Source: Reyranella sp. (GTDB lineage Bacteria > Pseudomonadota > Alphaproteobacteria > Reyranellales > Reyranellaceae). Taken from it: a stretch of 64,000 nucleotides of DNA. The notes under the pieces were generated by a model, which saw only the letters and a program-made list of their open reading frames with translations, had not been told where the DNA came from and ran no database searches. Shown piece after piece: positions 53,812 through 61,672 of the stretch (within the stretch, counting starts at the first letter, position 1; each line of letters begins with the position of its first letter). Location of the stretch: contig NZ_SCVH01000167.1 of the NCBI RefSeq assembly GCF_004296935.1, forward strand, positions 1-64,000, written 5' to 3'. Both the position numbers and the translations under genes were made by a program.

Positions 53812-54681
53812 ATGAGCGTTTTGGAAGGGCCGCGCCGGGAAGTGCGGCACGTGATGAAGGACGGCAGCGCCTATTGGGTGGAATTCAAGGACGGCAAGAT
53901 CGTCTTCGCCGACGGCCGCAGCTGCGACGAGAAGGACGTGGTCCATCTGCCGCCGTGCAACCCGACCAAGATCCTGTGCGTGCACGTGAACTACATCTCG
54001 CGTTACTTCGAGTTCCGCAACACGCGTGTGCCGCCGCCGACGCCGACCTATTTCCAGAAGCCGCTGACGGCGCTCAACGCCCACAAGGGCGAGCTGATCA
54101 AGCCCAAGGGCTACAAGTACGTGAACTACGAGGGCGAGATGGCCGTCGTGTTCGGCAAGGTGACCAAGAACGTCACGCGTGAGGAGGCCTGGGACTGCAT
54201 CGCGGGCTTCGCGCCGTCCAACGACTTCGGCTGCCATGATTTCCGCGACACCGACGCGGGTTCCATGTTGCGCGTCAAAGGCATGGACGGCTTCTGCCCG
54301 ATCGGGCCGGGGCTGGTCTCGGGCGTCGACGTGCGCCAGTCGACCCTGCGTTCCTACAAGAATGGCAAGATGGTGCAGGAGGGCGCGGTCAGCGAGCAGA
54401 TCTTCGACTGCGGCTACCTGATCGCCGATCTCGCACGCCACATCACCTTCCTGCCGGGCGATATCCTGCTGACGGGCACGCCAGCCAATTCGCGGCCGCT
54501 CGAGGCGGGCGACACGATCGACGTCGAGGTATCGGGCGTGGGCCGCCTGTCGAACAAGGTCGTGGAAGCGCCGGCGCCGCGTGCCGAGGTCGGCTTCCCG
54601 CCCAGCCCCGACAGCGATGGCGTGCGCCAGGTGGCGCTCGGCAACGAGGAGCGCCTGCCCGACAAGTTCAAGACGAAGTAG
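53812..54681 (+). CDS. Fumarylacetoacetate hydrolase-family protein (first copy)
   Basis: 289 residues, GGGAGC before the ATG. C-terminal FAH domain: KILCVHVNYISRYFEF, YFQKPLTALNAHKGELIKPK, metal ligands in YVNYEGEMAVVFGK (Glu-x-Glu) and GCHDFRDTDAGSM (Asp), then FLPGDILLTGTPANSRPLEA. These enzymes hydrolyse or decarboxylate acylpyruvates and hydroxymuconic products of ring cleavage. It follows the Mo-hydroxylase by 11 bp. A paralogue is at 56002. Confidence 0.9.
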   Translation: MSVLEGPRREVRHVMKDGSAYWVEFKDGKIVFADGRSCDEKDVVHLPPCNPTKILCVHVNYISRYFEFRNTRVPPPTPTYFQKPLTALNAHKGELIKPKGYKYVNYEGEMAVVFGKVTKNVTREEAWDCIAGFAPSNDFGCHDFRDTDAGSMLRVKGMDGFCPIGPGLVSGVDVRQSTLRSYKNGKMVQEGAVSEQIFDCGYLIADLARHITFLPGDILLTGTPANSRPLEAGDTIDVEVSGVGRLSNKVVEAPAPRAEVGFPPSPDSDGVRQVALGNEERLPDKFKTK

Positions 54682-54704
54682 GACTGAGTACACGGAGGGA
54701 CATC

Positions 54705-55652
54705 ATGGTGGCGATCAAGGTTGCTGAATTTGCCTTCCCCCGCATGGAAGCGCCGGACCTCGACGAGATGGAGGAATTTCTCACCCATTTCGGCCTGGTG
54801 CGGGCCGAGCGGACGCCCGACGCGCTCTACATGCGCGGCACCGACGGCCACCATCATCTGCACGCCGCGCACAAGGGCGGCACCAAATTCATCGGCTTCG
54901 CCTATCACGCGGCTGACGAGGACGACCTGAAGCGCCTGGCCAAGCTGCCCGGCGCCTCGGGCATCGAGACCGTCGACGAGCCGGGCGGCGGCAAGCGGGT
55001 TCGGCTCACGGAACCCAACGGCTACCGGGTCGAGGTCATTGCCGGGCAGAAGCGCGTGCCGCCGGTCAGGGTTGCACGCGACGAACTGAACAGCGCCCGC
55101 GAACCCGTGCGCCGGGCCGGCAAGGTGATGCGGCTTTCCAAGTCGCCGACGTCCGTCCAGCGCATCGGCCACGGCGTGCTCTCGACGCCCAAGGTCAAGG
55201 AGACCGTGGCGTGGTTCCGCGAGACGCTGGGCATGATCCGCTCCGACGACGTCTATGCCGGCGACAAGGAAAACATCATCGGATCGTTCAACCGGCTCGA
55301 CCGCGGTGCCGAGTATGTCGATCATCACGTCTTCTTCTGCAACCACAATGCCCGGGCCGGGTTGAACCACGTCTCCTACGAGGTGCAGGACATCGACTGC
55401 GTCTTCCAGGACCACGAGTACATCAAGCGCCTGGGCAAGTACGACCATATGTGGGGCATCGGCCGCCATCTGCTGGGCAGCCAGGTCTACGACTATTGGT
55501 GCGATCCGTGGGGCCGGGTGCATGAGCGCTGGGCCGACACCGACCGCTTGAATGCCTCGAACGGCGGCCATCTGCTGAGCGCCGAGGAGGGTTTCCAGTC
55601 GCAATGGGGCGAGCGTCCGCCGGAGCGCTTCCTCGGCCACGCCAGCCCCTGA
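54705..55652 (+). CDS. Extradiol ring-cleavage dioxygenase-like VOC protein
   Basis: 315 residues with two VOC modules. The C-terminal module carries a complete 2-His-1-Glu set in the usual order: His156 in QRIGHGVLST, His222 in GLNHVSYEVQD and Glu274 in GRVHERWADTD. This is the arrangement of type I extradiol dioxygenases such as BphC or catechol 2,3-dioxygenase. It is the best candidate for the ring-opening step of the operon; the substrate is unknown. CGGAGGGAC precedes the ATG. Confidence 0.88.
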   Translation: MVAIKVAEFAFPRMEAPDLDEMEEFLTHFGLVRAERTPDALYMRGTDGHHHLHAAHKGGTKFIGFAYHAADEDDLKRLAKLPGASGIETVDEPGGGKRVRLTEPNGYRVEVIAGQKRVPPVRVARDELNSAREPVRRAGKVMRLSKSPTSVQRIGHGVLSTPKVKETVAWFRETLGMIRSDDVYAGDKENIIGSFNRLDRGAEYVDHHVFFCNHNARAGLNHVSYEVQDIDCVFQDHEYIKRLGKYDHMWGIGRHLLGSQVYDYWCDPWGRVHERWADTDRLNASNGGHLLSAEEGFQSQWGERPPERFLGHASP

Positions 55653-55669
55653 TCCTGAAAGGAGAGAAG

Positions 55670-56005
55670 ATGTCCAAGCCACCTGCCTCGAATCCCGCCC
55701 GCGACGCGGTGCGGTCGTTCGTGCCCAAGCTGATCGATCTCACCGAGAAGGTGGTCTATGGCGACGTCTGGGAGCGGCCCGGGCTCTCCAAGCGCGACCG
55801 CAGCCTGATCACCTGCGCCGCCCTGGTCGCCATGAACCGAACCGAACAGCTCAAGGGCCATGTCGCCCGCGCCATCGACAACGGCGTGACCAAGGACGAG
55901 ATCGTCGAGGTCATCACCCACATGGCGTTCTATTCCGGCTGGCCGACCGCCATGTCGGCGGCGGGCGTCGCCAAGGCAGTACTCGAAGAGGGAGAGAAGA
56001 AGTGA
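55670..56005 (+). CDS. Carboxymuconolactone decarboxylase-family protein
   Basis: 111 residues, AAAGGAG before the ATG. GDVWERPGLSKRDRSLITCA and LKGHVARAIDNGVTKDEIVE, then VITHMAFYSGWPTAMSAAGV match the CMD fold (PcaC/YurZ group). A single Cys (about 46) is present, without the CxxC pair of AhpD peroxidases, which favours a decarboxylase or isomerase type role. GTGA overlap with the next gene. Confidence 0.9.
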   Translation: MSKPPASNPARDAVRSFVPKLIDLTEKVVYGDVWERPGLSKRDRSLITCAALVAMNRTEQLKGHVARAIDNGVTKDEIVEVITHMAFYSGWPTAMSAAGVAKAVLEEGEKK

Positions 56006-56934
56006 AGCTTTGCTATTTCAACGACTTTCGCTTGGGCGTCATCAAGGGCGACCAGGTCGTCGATGTCACCGACGCAGCCAAAGGTGTGCCTCATCGCGAC
56101 ACGCGCGACCTGATCGTCGGCGTCATTGCCGAATGGGACAGCTACAAGGGCAAGCTGGAGAAGGCCGCCGCCGACGGCAAAGGCGTGCCGCTCTCAAGCG
56201 TGCGGCTCCGCCCCCCGGTGCCGCGGCCCGGCAACATCGACTGCATGGCCGTCAACTACATGGAAGACGGCACCCTGCCGGAGAAACCCGCCATCAACTG
56301 CTTCCACAAGGCGGCGACCGCGGTGATCGGCGACGGCGACACCATGGTGTTGCCCGACGTGCCGGCGAGCATCTTCGAGGGCGAGGCCGAGCTCGCGCTG
56401 GTGATCGGCAAGCGCGCCTCCAACGTGAAGGCGGCCGACTACAAGCAGTACATCTTCGGCTACACCTGCTTCATCGACGGCTCGGCCCGCGGCCTGCCGC
56501 CGCCGGGCAACGTGTTCTTCCAGATGAAGTCGCGCGCCACCTTCGCGCCGATCGGGCCGTGGCTGGTGACCGCCGATGAGATCGCCGATCCGCAGAAGCT
56601 CGGCATCGAGCTCAAAAACAACGGCCAGGTGATGCAGAAGTTCAACACCGACGACATGGCGCACCAGATCCCTCGCGTCATCGAGTGGCTCTCCTCGATC
56701 CATACATTGGAGCCCGGCGACGTCGTCGCCACCGGCACCAATCACCGCGGTCTCAACTCCTTCATGGACGGCGACAAGATCGAGCTCACCATCGAAAAGA
56801 TCGGCACGCTCAAGTTCGGCATCAAGGACGATCTCAAGCGCACCTGGGCGCGCACCACGCGCTCCCAGCACAAGGACAAGGGCGGCGAGGGGCCGCACAC
56901 GCCGCAGCTCACCGGCAAGTACGCCAAGAAGTGA
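56002..56934 (+). CDS. Fumarylacetoacetate hydrolase-family protein (second copy)
   Basis: 310 residues from a GTG that overlaps the CMD stop (GTGA). N-terminal MKLCYFNDFRLGVIKGDQVV, then the FAH domain: PRPGNIDCMAVNYMEDGTLP, ASIFEGEAELALVIGK (Glu-x-Glu), GYTCFIDGSARGL, FFQMKSRATFAPIGPWLVTA and LEPGDVVATGTNHRGLNSFM. Together with the first copy it should process the ring-cleavage product. The last gene of the operon; convergent with a VOC gene 1 bp away. Confidence 0.9.
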   Translation: MKLCYFNDFRLGVIKGDQVVDVTDAAKGVPHRDTRDLIVGVIAEWDSYKGKLEKAAADGKGVPLSSVRLRPPVPRPGNIDCMAVNYMEDGTLPEKPAINCFHKAATAVIGDGDTMVLPDVPASIFEGEAELALVIGKRASNVKAADYKQYIFGYTCFIDGSARGLPPPGNVFFQMKSRATFAPIGPWLVTADEIADPQKLGIELKNNGQVMQKFNTDDMAHQIPRVIEWLSSIHTLEPGDVVATGTNHRGLNSFMDGDKIELTIEKIGTLKFGIKDDLKRTWARTTRSQHKDKGGEGPHTPQLTGKYAKK

Positions 56935-56935
56935 C

Positions 56936-57478
56936 CTAAGGTCTCGTGTCGAGCTTGGCCTGGATGTTCTGCATCCAGGTCTCGCGCGACATGAAGCGCG
57001 GGCGGCTCCGGCACATCGCCTCGGTGCGCGCCAGGATCGCGTCGTTCGGCTGGTCGAGGTCGAGCGGCTCGCCGCAGGGCTGTGGCGTGTAGAACGGCGT
57101 GTCGCAATACATCTCGACCGGATTGCCCTCGGGATCCTTGAAGTAGAAGGCCCAGGCGTTGCCGTGGTCGGTCTGGCGATGCTCGGTGATGCCCGCGGCG
57201 ATCAGCGCCCGGCGATAGGCCTTCAGCGTGTCGAGCGAGTCGAGCCGGAACGAGATCTGGTTCACCGGGTTGTAGGGCATGTCCTTCGGCCGGCCATCGA
57301 ACAGCACGAACTGGTGATGGCACTCAGGGTTCTGCGTCATGAACACGATGCGGGCGCCGGAACTGCCGGTGCCGGTGTCGCTGATCACGAAGCCCATGAC
57401 GCGCGTGTAGAAGTCGACCATGCGGTCGAGGTCGGTGGCATGGATGCCGAAGTGGGTGAGTTGGGCTGAGAGTGTCAT
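56936..57478 (-). CDS. VOC-family protein, glyoxalase/dioxygenase-like
   Basis: 180 residues from MTLSAQLTHFGIHATDLDRM; an in-frame GTG at 57499 is an alternative start. One VOC module: His near residue 9, VDFYTRVMGFVISDTGTGSS, NPVNQISFRLDSLDTLKAYR and DPEGNPVEMYCDTPFYTPQP (Glu near 124), then a helical tail. The His...Glu pattern fits the group annotated as biphenyl-2,3-diol dioxygenase-like. It is convergent with the operon, so its link to the pathway is only by place. Confidence 0.82.
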   Translation of the reverse strand: MTLSAQLTHFGIHATDLDRMVDFYTRVMGFVISDTGTGSSGARIVFMTQNPECHHQFVLFDGRPKDMPYNPVNQISFRLDSLDTLKAYRRALIAAGITEHRQTDHGNAWAFYFKDPEGNPVEMYCDTPFYTPQPCGEPLDLDQPNDAILARTEAMCRSRPRFMSRETWMQNIQAKLDTRP

Positions 57479-57516
57479 AAGGACATTGTTCAGCCCCACC
57501 CGGGACCCGGCAATGG

Positions 57517-57544
57517 AAAAGGCGCCGCAGTTGCCTGCGGCGCC
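57517..57544 (-). terminator. Rho-independent terminator of hsp20
   Basis: On the minus strand GGCGCCGCAG, loop GCAA, CTGCGGCGCC, then TTTTCC. A perfect 10-bp stem with a 4-nt loop and T-tract, 26 bp beyond the Hsp20 stop. Confidence 0.92.
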
Positions 57545-57570
57545 CGGCTTTCCTTGGGTGAGAACGATTG

Positions 57571-58017
57571 TTAGTGCGTGAGTGCCGGCTGGGCGTCGGC
57601 CACGACGGGGATCGCCCGGGCCTTCTTCTCTTCCGGGATCTCGCGCTGCAGCTCGATCGTCAGCAGACCGTTGCTGAGCTTCGCGCCTACGACCTTCACA
57701 TGGTCGGCAAGCTGGAAGCGGCGCTCGAAGTTGCGCCCGGCGATGCCGCGATAGAGATACTGCTTCTCGTCCGCGCCGTTGGCCGAGGTCTGGCCGGTGA
57801 CCAGGAGCTCGTTCTCCTTCTGGGTCACGTTGAGCTCGGCCTCGGCGAAGCCCGCCACCGCCATCACGATGCGGTAGTCGTTATCACCGGACTTTTCGAT
57901 GTTGTAGGGGGGGTAGCCGTTGGTGCTGGGCTGACCGGCGACCGAATCGAGCAGGTTGAAAACCCGGTCGAAGCCGACGGTGGCACGATAAAACGGCGAA
58001 TAGTCGAACGTACGCAT
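57571..58017 (-). CDS. Hsp20/IbpA-type small heat-shock protein
   Basis: 148 residues. MRTFDYSPFYRATVGFDRVF is the class A (IbpA-like) start, followed by the alpha-crystallin domain YPPYNIEKSGDNDYRIVMAV, AGFAEAELNVTQKENELLVT and YLYRGIAGRNFERRFQLADH, and the IPEEKKARAIPV tail containing an I-x-V-like motif. It holds unfolded proteins during heat stress. A heat-shock promoter and a ROSE-like leader lie upstream and a strong terminator downstream, so it is a single-gene unit. Confidence 0.95.
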   Translation of the reverse strand: MRTFDYSPFYRATVGFDRVFNLLDSVAGQPSTNGYPPYNIEKSGDNDYRIVMAVAGFAEAELNVTQKENELLVTGQTSANGADEKQYLYRGIAGRNFERRFQLADHVKVVGAKLSNGLLTIELQREIPEEKKARAIPVVADAQPALTH

Positions 58018-58077
58018 GGATCATCCTCCAGAGAGCGATGGTTGAAGCCGCCCGCCCCGGGATGGGCGCGGGCGACA
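58018..58077 (-). ncRNA. ROSE-like RNA thermometer in the hsp20 leader
   Basis: The last leader hairpin, read on the minus strand at 58039-58023, is AUCGCUC-ucug-GAGGAU. It pairs the GGAGGA ribosome site with UCGCU, leaving one bulged G, which is the hallmark of ROSE thermometers (U-U/C-G-C-U box). A second GC-rich hairpin from GCCCGC...GCGGGC lies just 5' of it (about 58048-58076). Melting at high temperature would free the ribosome site. Identification is by pairing, not by search. Confidence 0.75.
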
Positions 58078-58083
58078 GCAGGG

Positions 58084-58111
58084 ATTTAGGAACGGCTGGT
58101 CCGACGTCAAG
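58084..58111 (-). promoter_or_regulatory. Heat-shock (sigma-32 type) promoter of hsp20
   Basis: On the minus strand CTTGAC (58106-58111), 15 bp, CCTAAAT (58084-58090). This resembles alphaproteobacterial RpoH promoters and places the start near 58077, giving a leader of about 60 nt that is filled by the two ROSE hairpins. Confidence 0.6.
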
Positions 58112-58244
58112 GGGAGCAAAAAATTCCTTCCCGGCCTTGTGGACGGCAAGAAATACTCCCGCACGGGAAACCTTCGGTAATTCAAGTCATGGCGGACGTG
58201 CGAAATAACACCAGTTCTAGAGTCCAGTGAACGCCGGTGCCCGC

Positions 58245-58352
58245 ATGACCAGTTTCCTTCGCAAGCCCGAGGCCATCCTGTGGATCCTGTCGATCTCGCA
58301 GGCCGTCGCCATGCTGGCTTTCAACGTCCTGCTGCGGGCGACCGTGTCTTGA
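58245..58352 (+). CDS. Small membrane protein upstream of cysG, 35 aa
   Basis: MTSFLRKPEAILWILSISQA followed by VAMLAFNVLLRATVS: a single transmembrane helix (about 9-31) after a short basic head. An in-frame GTG at 58227 would add 6 residues. Its TGA overlaps the TTG start of cysG (TTGA), so translation of cysG is probably coupled to it. Too short for homology judgement; the support is the overlap and the membrane-like composition. Confidence 0.5.
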   Translation: MTSFLRKPEAILWILSISQAVAMLAFNVLLRATVS

Positions 58353-59692
58353 AGCACCTGCCGCTGTTCTTCGACCTTGCCGGTCGCAGGGTCGTGGTCG
58401 TGGGCGAAGGCCCCGCCGCCGCCCGCCGGGCGGATCTCGCCCGCTCGGCCGGCGCCGACGTGGCGCGGCTTGCCGTCGAGGGGGCGGGGATCGCCGATTT
58501 CCGGGGCGCGGCCGCGGCCTTCATCGCGACCGGCACGCTCGAGGGCGACACGGCGGCGCAGCGCCTGGCCAAGGCTGCCGGCGTGCCGGTGAACGTCGCC
58601 GACCGGCCGGCGCTCTGCGATTTCATCCTGCCTGCCATCGTCGACCGCGACGGCGTCGTGGTCGCGATCTCGACCGGCGGCGCCTCGCCCACCCTGGCAA
58701 GCATCCTGCGCGGCCGCATCGAGGCGGCGCTGCCGGAGCGGATCGGTGCGTTGGCCAAATTGGCCAGGACCTTCCGCGCCCAGGCCAATGCCCTGATCCC
58801 CGATCCGGCCCACCGCCGCGGCTTCTGGCGCCGGCTGGTCGACGGACCGGCCGCCCGCCTTGTCCTGGCCGGCGACGAGGCCGGCGCCCGGCGCGTGGCG
58901 CTGGGCGAACTGGACGCCGTCCGTCGTCGGATGTCTCCGGTGGGCATCGCCCATGTCGTGGGCGCCGGTCCCGGCGACCCCGACCTGCTGACGCTTCGCG
59001 CCGCGCAGCTCCTGCAGGAGGCCGATGCCATCCTGCATGACGAGCTGGTGCCGGCGGCCATCCTCGGCCGCGCGCGCCGTGACGCCGAGCTGGTCCCCGT
59101 CGGTAAGCGCAAAGGAAGCGTGGGCTGGGCACAGGCCGACATCGAAGCCGAGCTGATGCGCCGGGTGCGTGCCGGCCAGACTGTGGTGCGCCTGAAGGCG
59201 GGCGATCCCTTCATCTTCGGACGCGGTGGCGAGGAGGTCGAAGCCCTGCGTGCCGCCGGTCTCCCCGTATCGGTCGTCCCGGGAGTCACAGCGGCATTGG
59301 GCTGTGCCGCTTCCGCCGGCATTCCGCTGACGCACCGCCGTCTCGCCTCTGCCGTGACCTTCGTAAGCGGCCACGGTGCCGATGGCCGCGAAGCCGCCTG
59401 GCCCGCCCTGGCAGCACAAGGTCACACACTCGCGATCTACATGGGCGCCACGGAAGCCGCTTCCGTGCGCGACCGTCTTCTGGACGCCGGCACGGCTCCC
59501 ACCACGCCGGTCGCCATCGTCGAGAACGGCACGCGGCCCGATGAACGGGTTTCGGTTGGCCGGCTCGCCGACCTGGCGCGGCTTGCCGCCACCCATACCC
59601 GTGGCGACGCCGGTCCCAGTCTCATCATCGTCGGCGAGGTCGCGGCTCTTGCGGCCGTTGCCGATCAGCCGCTGCTTGAAAAGGTGTCCTGA
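58349..59692 (+). CDS. cysG: Siroheme synthase (CysG, multifunctional)
   Basis: 447 residues from a TTG that overlaps the preceding stop. The N-terminal precorrin-2 dehydrogenase/ferrochelatase part (1-210) has RVVVVGEGPAAARRADLARS, ISTGGASPTLASILRGRIE; the C-terminal uroporphyrinogen III methylase has VGAGPGDPDLLTLRAAQLLQ (about 206-225), VRLKAGDPFIFGRGGEE and VVPGVTAALGCAASAGIPLT. It makes siroheme, the cofactor of sulfite reductase encoded next door. The stop overlaps the DUF2849 start (TGATG). Confidence 0.93.
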   Translation: MKHLPLFFDLAGRRVVVVGEGPAAARRADLARSAGADVARLAVEGAGIADFRGAAAAFIATGTLEGDTAAQRLAKAAGVPVNVADRPALCDFILPAIVDRDGVVVAISTGGASPTLASILRGRIEAALPERIGALAKLARTFRAQANALIPDPAHRRGFWRRLVDGPAARLVLAGDEAGARRVALGELDAVRRRMSPVGIAHVVGAGPGDPDLLTLRAAQLLQEADAILHDELVPAAILGRARRDAELVPVGKRKGSVGWAQADIEAELMRRVRAGQTVVRLKAGDPFIFGRGGEEVEALRAAGLPVSVVPGVTAALGCAASAGIPLTHRRLASAVTFVSGHGADGREAAWPALAAQGHTLAIYMGATEAASVRDRLLDAGTAPTTPVAIVENGTRPDERVSVGRLADLARLAATHTRGDAGPSLIIVGEVAALAAVADQPLLEKVS

Positions 59693-60006
59693 TGGCCAAG
59701 AATCTGAGCGGCGACCTCCAGGTCGCCAGCGCCAACCGCCTGTCCGACGGTGTCGTCGTGTGGCTCGACGACGCCGGCGACTGGACGAGCCGGCTCGATC
59801 GTGCCGCCATCGCCCGCGACAAGCGCACCGGCGAGATCCTGCTGTTGCGGGCCCAGGCCGAGGCCTTCGCGGTGATCGATCCGTTCCTCGTCGCGGTGAC
59901 CGAGGATGACGACGGCACCATCGAGCCGCTCTCCTTGCGCGAAAAGATCCGCGCTTCGGGGCTCACCTTCGACGTCATCGCCGCCGACGCGGTGCGTTAT
60001 GCCTGA
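59692..60006 (+). CDS. DUF2849 protein
   Basis: 104 residues. SGDLQVASANRLSDGVVVWL, DRAAIARDKRTGEILLLRAQ and DPFLVAVTEDDDGTIEPLSL, then REKIRASGLTFD are typical of DUF2849, a small protein nearly always between cysG and cysI in alphaproteobacteria. It probably assists sulfite reductase assembly or function, but no mechanism is known. Overlaps both neighbours by a few bases. Confidence 0.9.
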   Translation: MAKNLSGDLQVASANRLSDGVVVWLDDAGDWTSRLDRAAIARDKRTGEILLLRAQAEAFAVIDPFLVAVTEDDDGTIEPLSLREKIRASGLTFDVIAADAVRYA

Positions 60007-61672
60007 TACCTATTTTTATCGTTACGACGATTACGACCGCACGCTCGTTTCGGAGCGGGTCGACCAGTTCCGCGACCAGGTGCGCCGCCGCCTGGCCGGG
60101 GAGCTCACCGAGGAGCAGTTCAAGCCGCTCAGGCTCACCAACGGCCTCTATCTGCAGCTCCATGCCTACATGCTGCGGGTCGCCATTCCCTACGGCACGC
60201 TGTCGTCGCGCCAACTGCGCAAGCTCGCCGACATCTCGCGCAAGTACGATCGCGGCTACGGCCATTTCACCACCCGGCAGAATCTGCAGCTCAACTGGAT
60301 CAAGCTCGAGGATGCGCCCGACGCCCTCGCGGCCCTGGCCGAAGTCGACATGCATGCGCTGCAGACATCGGGCAACTGCATCCGCAACGTCACTGCCGAT
60401 CATTTCGCCGGCGCCGCCGCGGACGAGATCGAGGATCCGCGTATCTGGGCCGAGATCGTGCGCCAGTGGTCGACGCTCCATCCCGAGTTCACCTTCCTGC
60501 CGCGCAAGTTCAAGATCGCCATCACCGGTTCGCCCAACGACCGCGCCGCCGTCCGCGTGCACGACATCGGGCTCCGCCTGTGGCGCAACGAACAAGGCGA
60601 GGTCGGCTTCGAGGTGATCGTGGGCGGTGGCCTCGGCCGTACGCCGATGATCGGCAAGACACTGCGCGAGTTCCTTCCCAAGAACGAGCTGCTGGCCTAT
60701 CTCGAGGCCACATTGCGCGTCTACAACCGCTACGGCCGGCGCGACAATCTCTACAAGGCCCGCATCAAGATCCTGGTGCACGAGGTCGGCGTCGAGAAGA
60801 TGCGCGCCGACGTCGAGGCCGAATACGCCGAGACCCGCGACGGGCTGCTGGGCTTGAGCGACGAAACCATCGAGGCGATCTCGCAGCAGTTCGCGCCGCC
60901 GGATCTGCCACCCAGGTCGAACCTGGCGGGCGCCGTCGAGGCGCTGAGGCTGGAGGACCGCGACTTCGCGCTGTGGCTGAAGTCCAACGTCGCGCCGCAC
61001 CGGGTCAAAGGCTACGCGATCGTTACCGCGTCCTTGAAGCCCGCCGGCGCGCCGCCGGGCGATGCCAGCGCCGTGCAGATGGAAGGTGTCGCCGACATTG
61101 CCGACGCCTACAGCCAGGGCGAGCTCCGGGTCAGCCATGAGCAGAACCTGATTTTCCCGCATGTCGCCATAGAAGATCTGCCGGCGGTCTACGCGGCGCT
61201 GGGCCGGCTCGGCTTCGCCGAAGCCAATGTCGGCAAGATCACCGACATCATCGCCTGCCCGGGTCTCGACTATTGCGCACTGGCCAACGCGCGCTCGATC
61301 CCGGTGGCGCAGCGCATATCCAGCCATTTCGCCGGCCTGGCGCGCCAGCACGACATCGGCGACCTGAAGATAAAGATCTCGGGCTGCATCAACGCTTGCG
61401 GCCATCACCACGTCGGCCATATCGGCATCCTGGGCGTCGACAAGAACGGCGTCGAACTCTACCAGATCAGCCTGGGCGGCGACGTTGATTTCGGCAAGAC
61501 CGCGCTCGGTACCATCCTCGGTCCCGCCGTTACGGCCGACAAGGTGGTCGAGGCCGTCGACTCGCTGGTCACGACCTATCTCGACAGCCGCGGCGATGGC
61601 GAACGCTTCGTCGACACTTTCAGGCGCATCGGCGCCGAGCCATTCAAGGATCGTATGTATGCCGCTCTATAG
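59999..61672 (+). CDS. cysI: Sulfite reductase hemoprotein (nitrite/sulfite reductase family)
   Basis: 557 residues. Two ferredoxin-like half domains and two siroheme/4Fe-4S domains: YGHFTTRQNLQLNWIKLED, TSGNCIRNVTADHFAGAAAD (about 122-141), then the cluster cysteines in IIACPGLDYCALANARS (C-x5-C, about 419-425) and ISGCINACGHHHVGHIGI (C-x3-C). It reduces sulfite to sulfide with six electrons. The ATG overlaps the DUF2849 stop. No flavoprotein (cysJ) is adjacent, so ferredoxin is the likely donor, by inference. Confidence 0.94.
   Translation: MPDTYFYRYDDYDRTLVSERVDQFRDQVRRRLAGELTEEQFKPLRLTNGLYLQLHAYMLRVAIPYGTLSSRQLRKLADISRKYDRGYGHFTTRQNLQLNWIKLEDAPDALAALAEVDMHALQTSGNCIRNVTADHFAGAAADEIEDPRIWAEIVRQWSTLHPEFTFLPRKFKIAITGSPNDRAAVRVHDIGLRLWRNEQGEVGFEVIVGGGLGRTPMIGKTLREFLPKNELLAYLEATLRVYNRYGRRDNLYKARIKILVHEVGVEKMRADVEAEYAETRDGLLGLSDETIEAISQQFAPPDLPPRSNLAGAVEALRLEDRDFALWLKSNVAPHRVKGYAIVTASLKPAGAPPGDASAVQMEGVADIADAYSQGELRVSHEQNLIFPHVAIEDLPAVYAALGRLGFAEANVGKITDIIACPGLDYCALANARSIPVAQRISSHFAGLARQHDIGDLKIKISGCINACGHHHVGHIGILGVDKNGVELYQISLGGDVDFGKTALGTILGPAVTADKVVEAVDSLVTTYLDSRGDGERFVDTFRRIGAEPFKDRMYAAL

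Noticed and set aside
44879-57478. Naming the operon a homoprotocatechuate or gentisate pathway
   Set aside because: No characteristic set (hpaB/C, hpaD-E-F-H or gentisate 1,2-dioxygenase with maleylpyruvate isomerase) is present; only generic VOC, FAH and CMD families can be supported.
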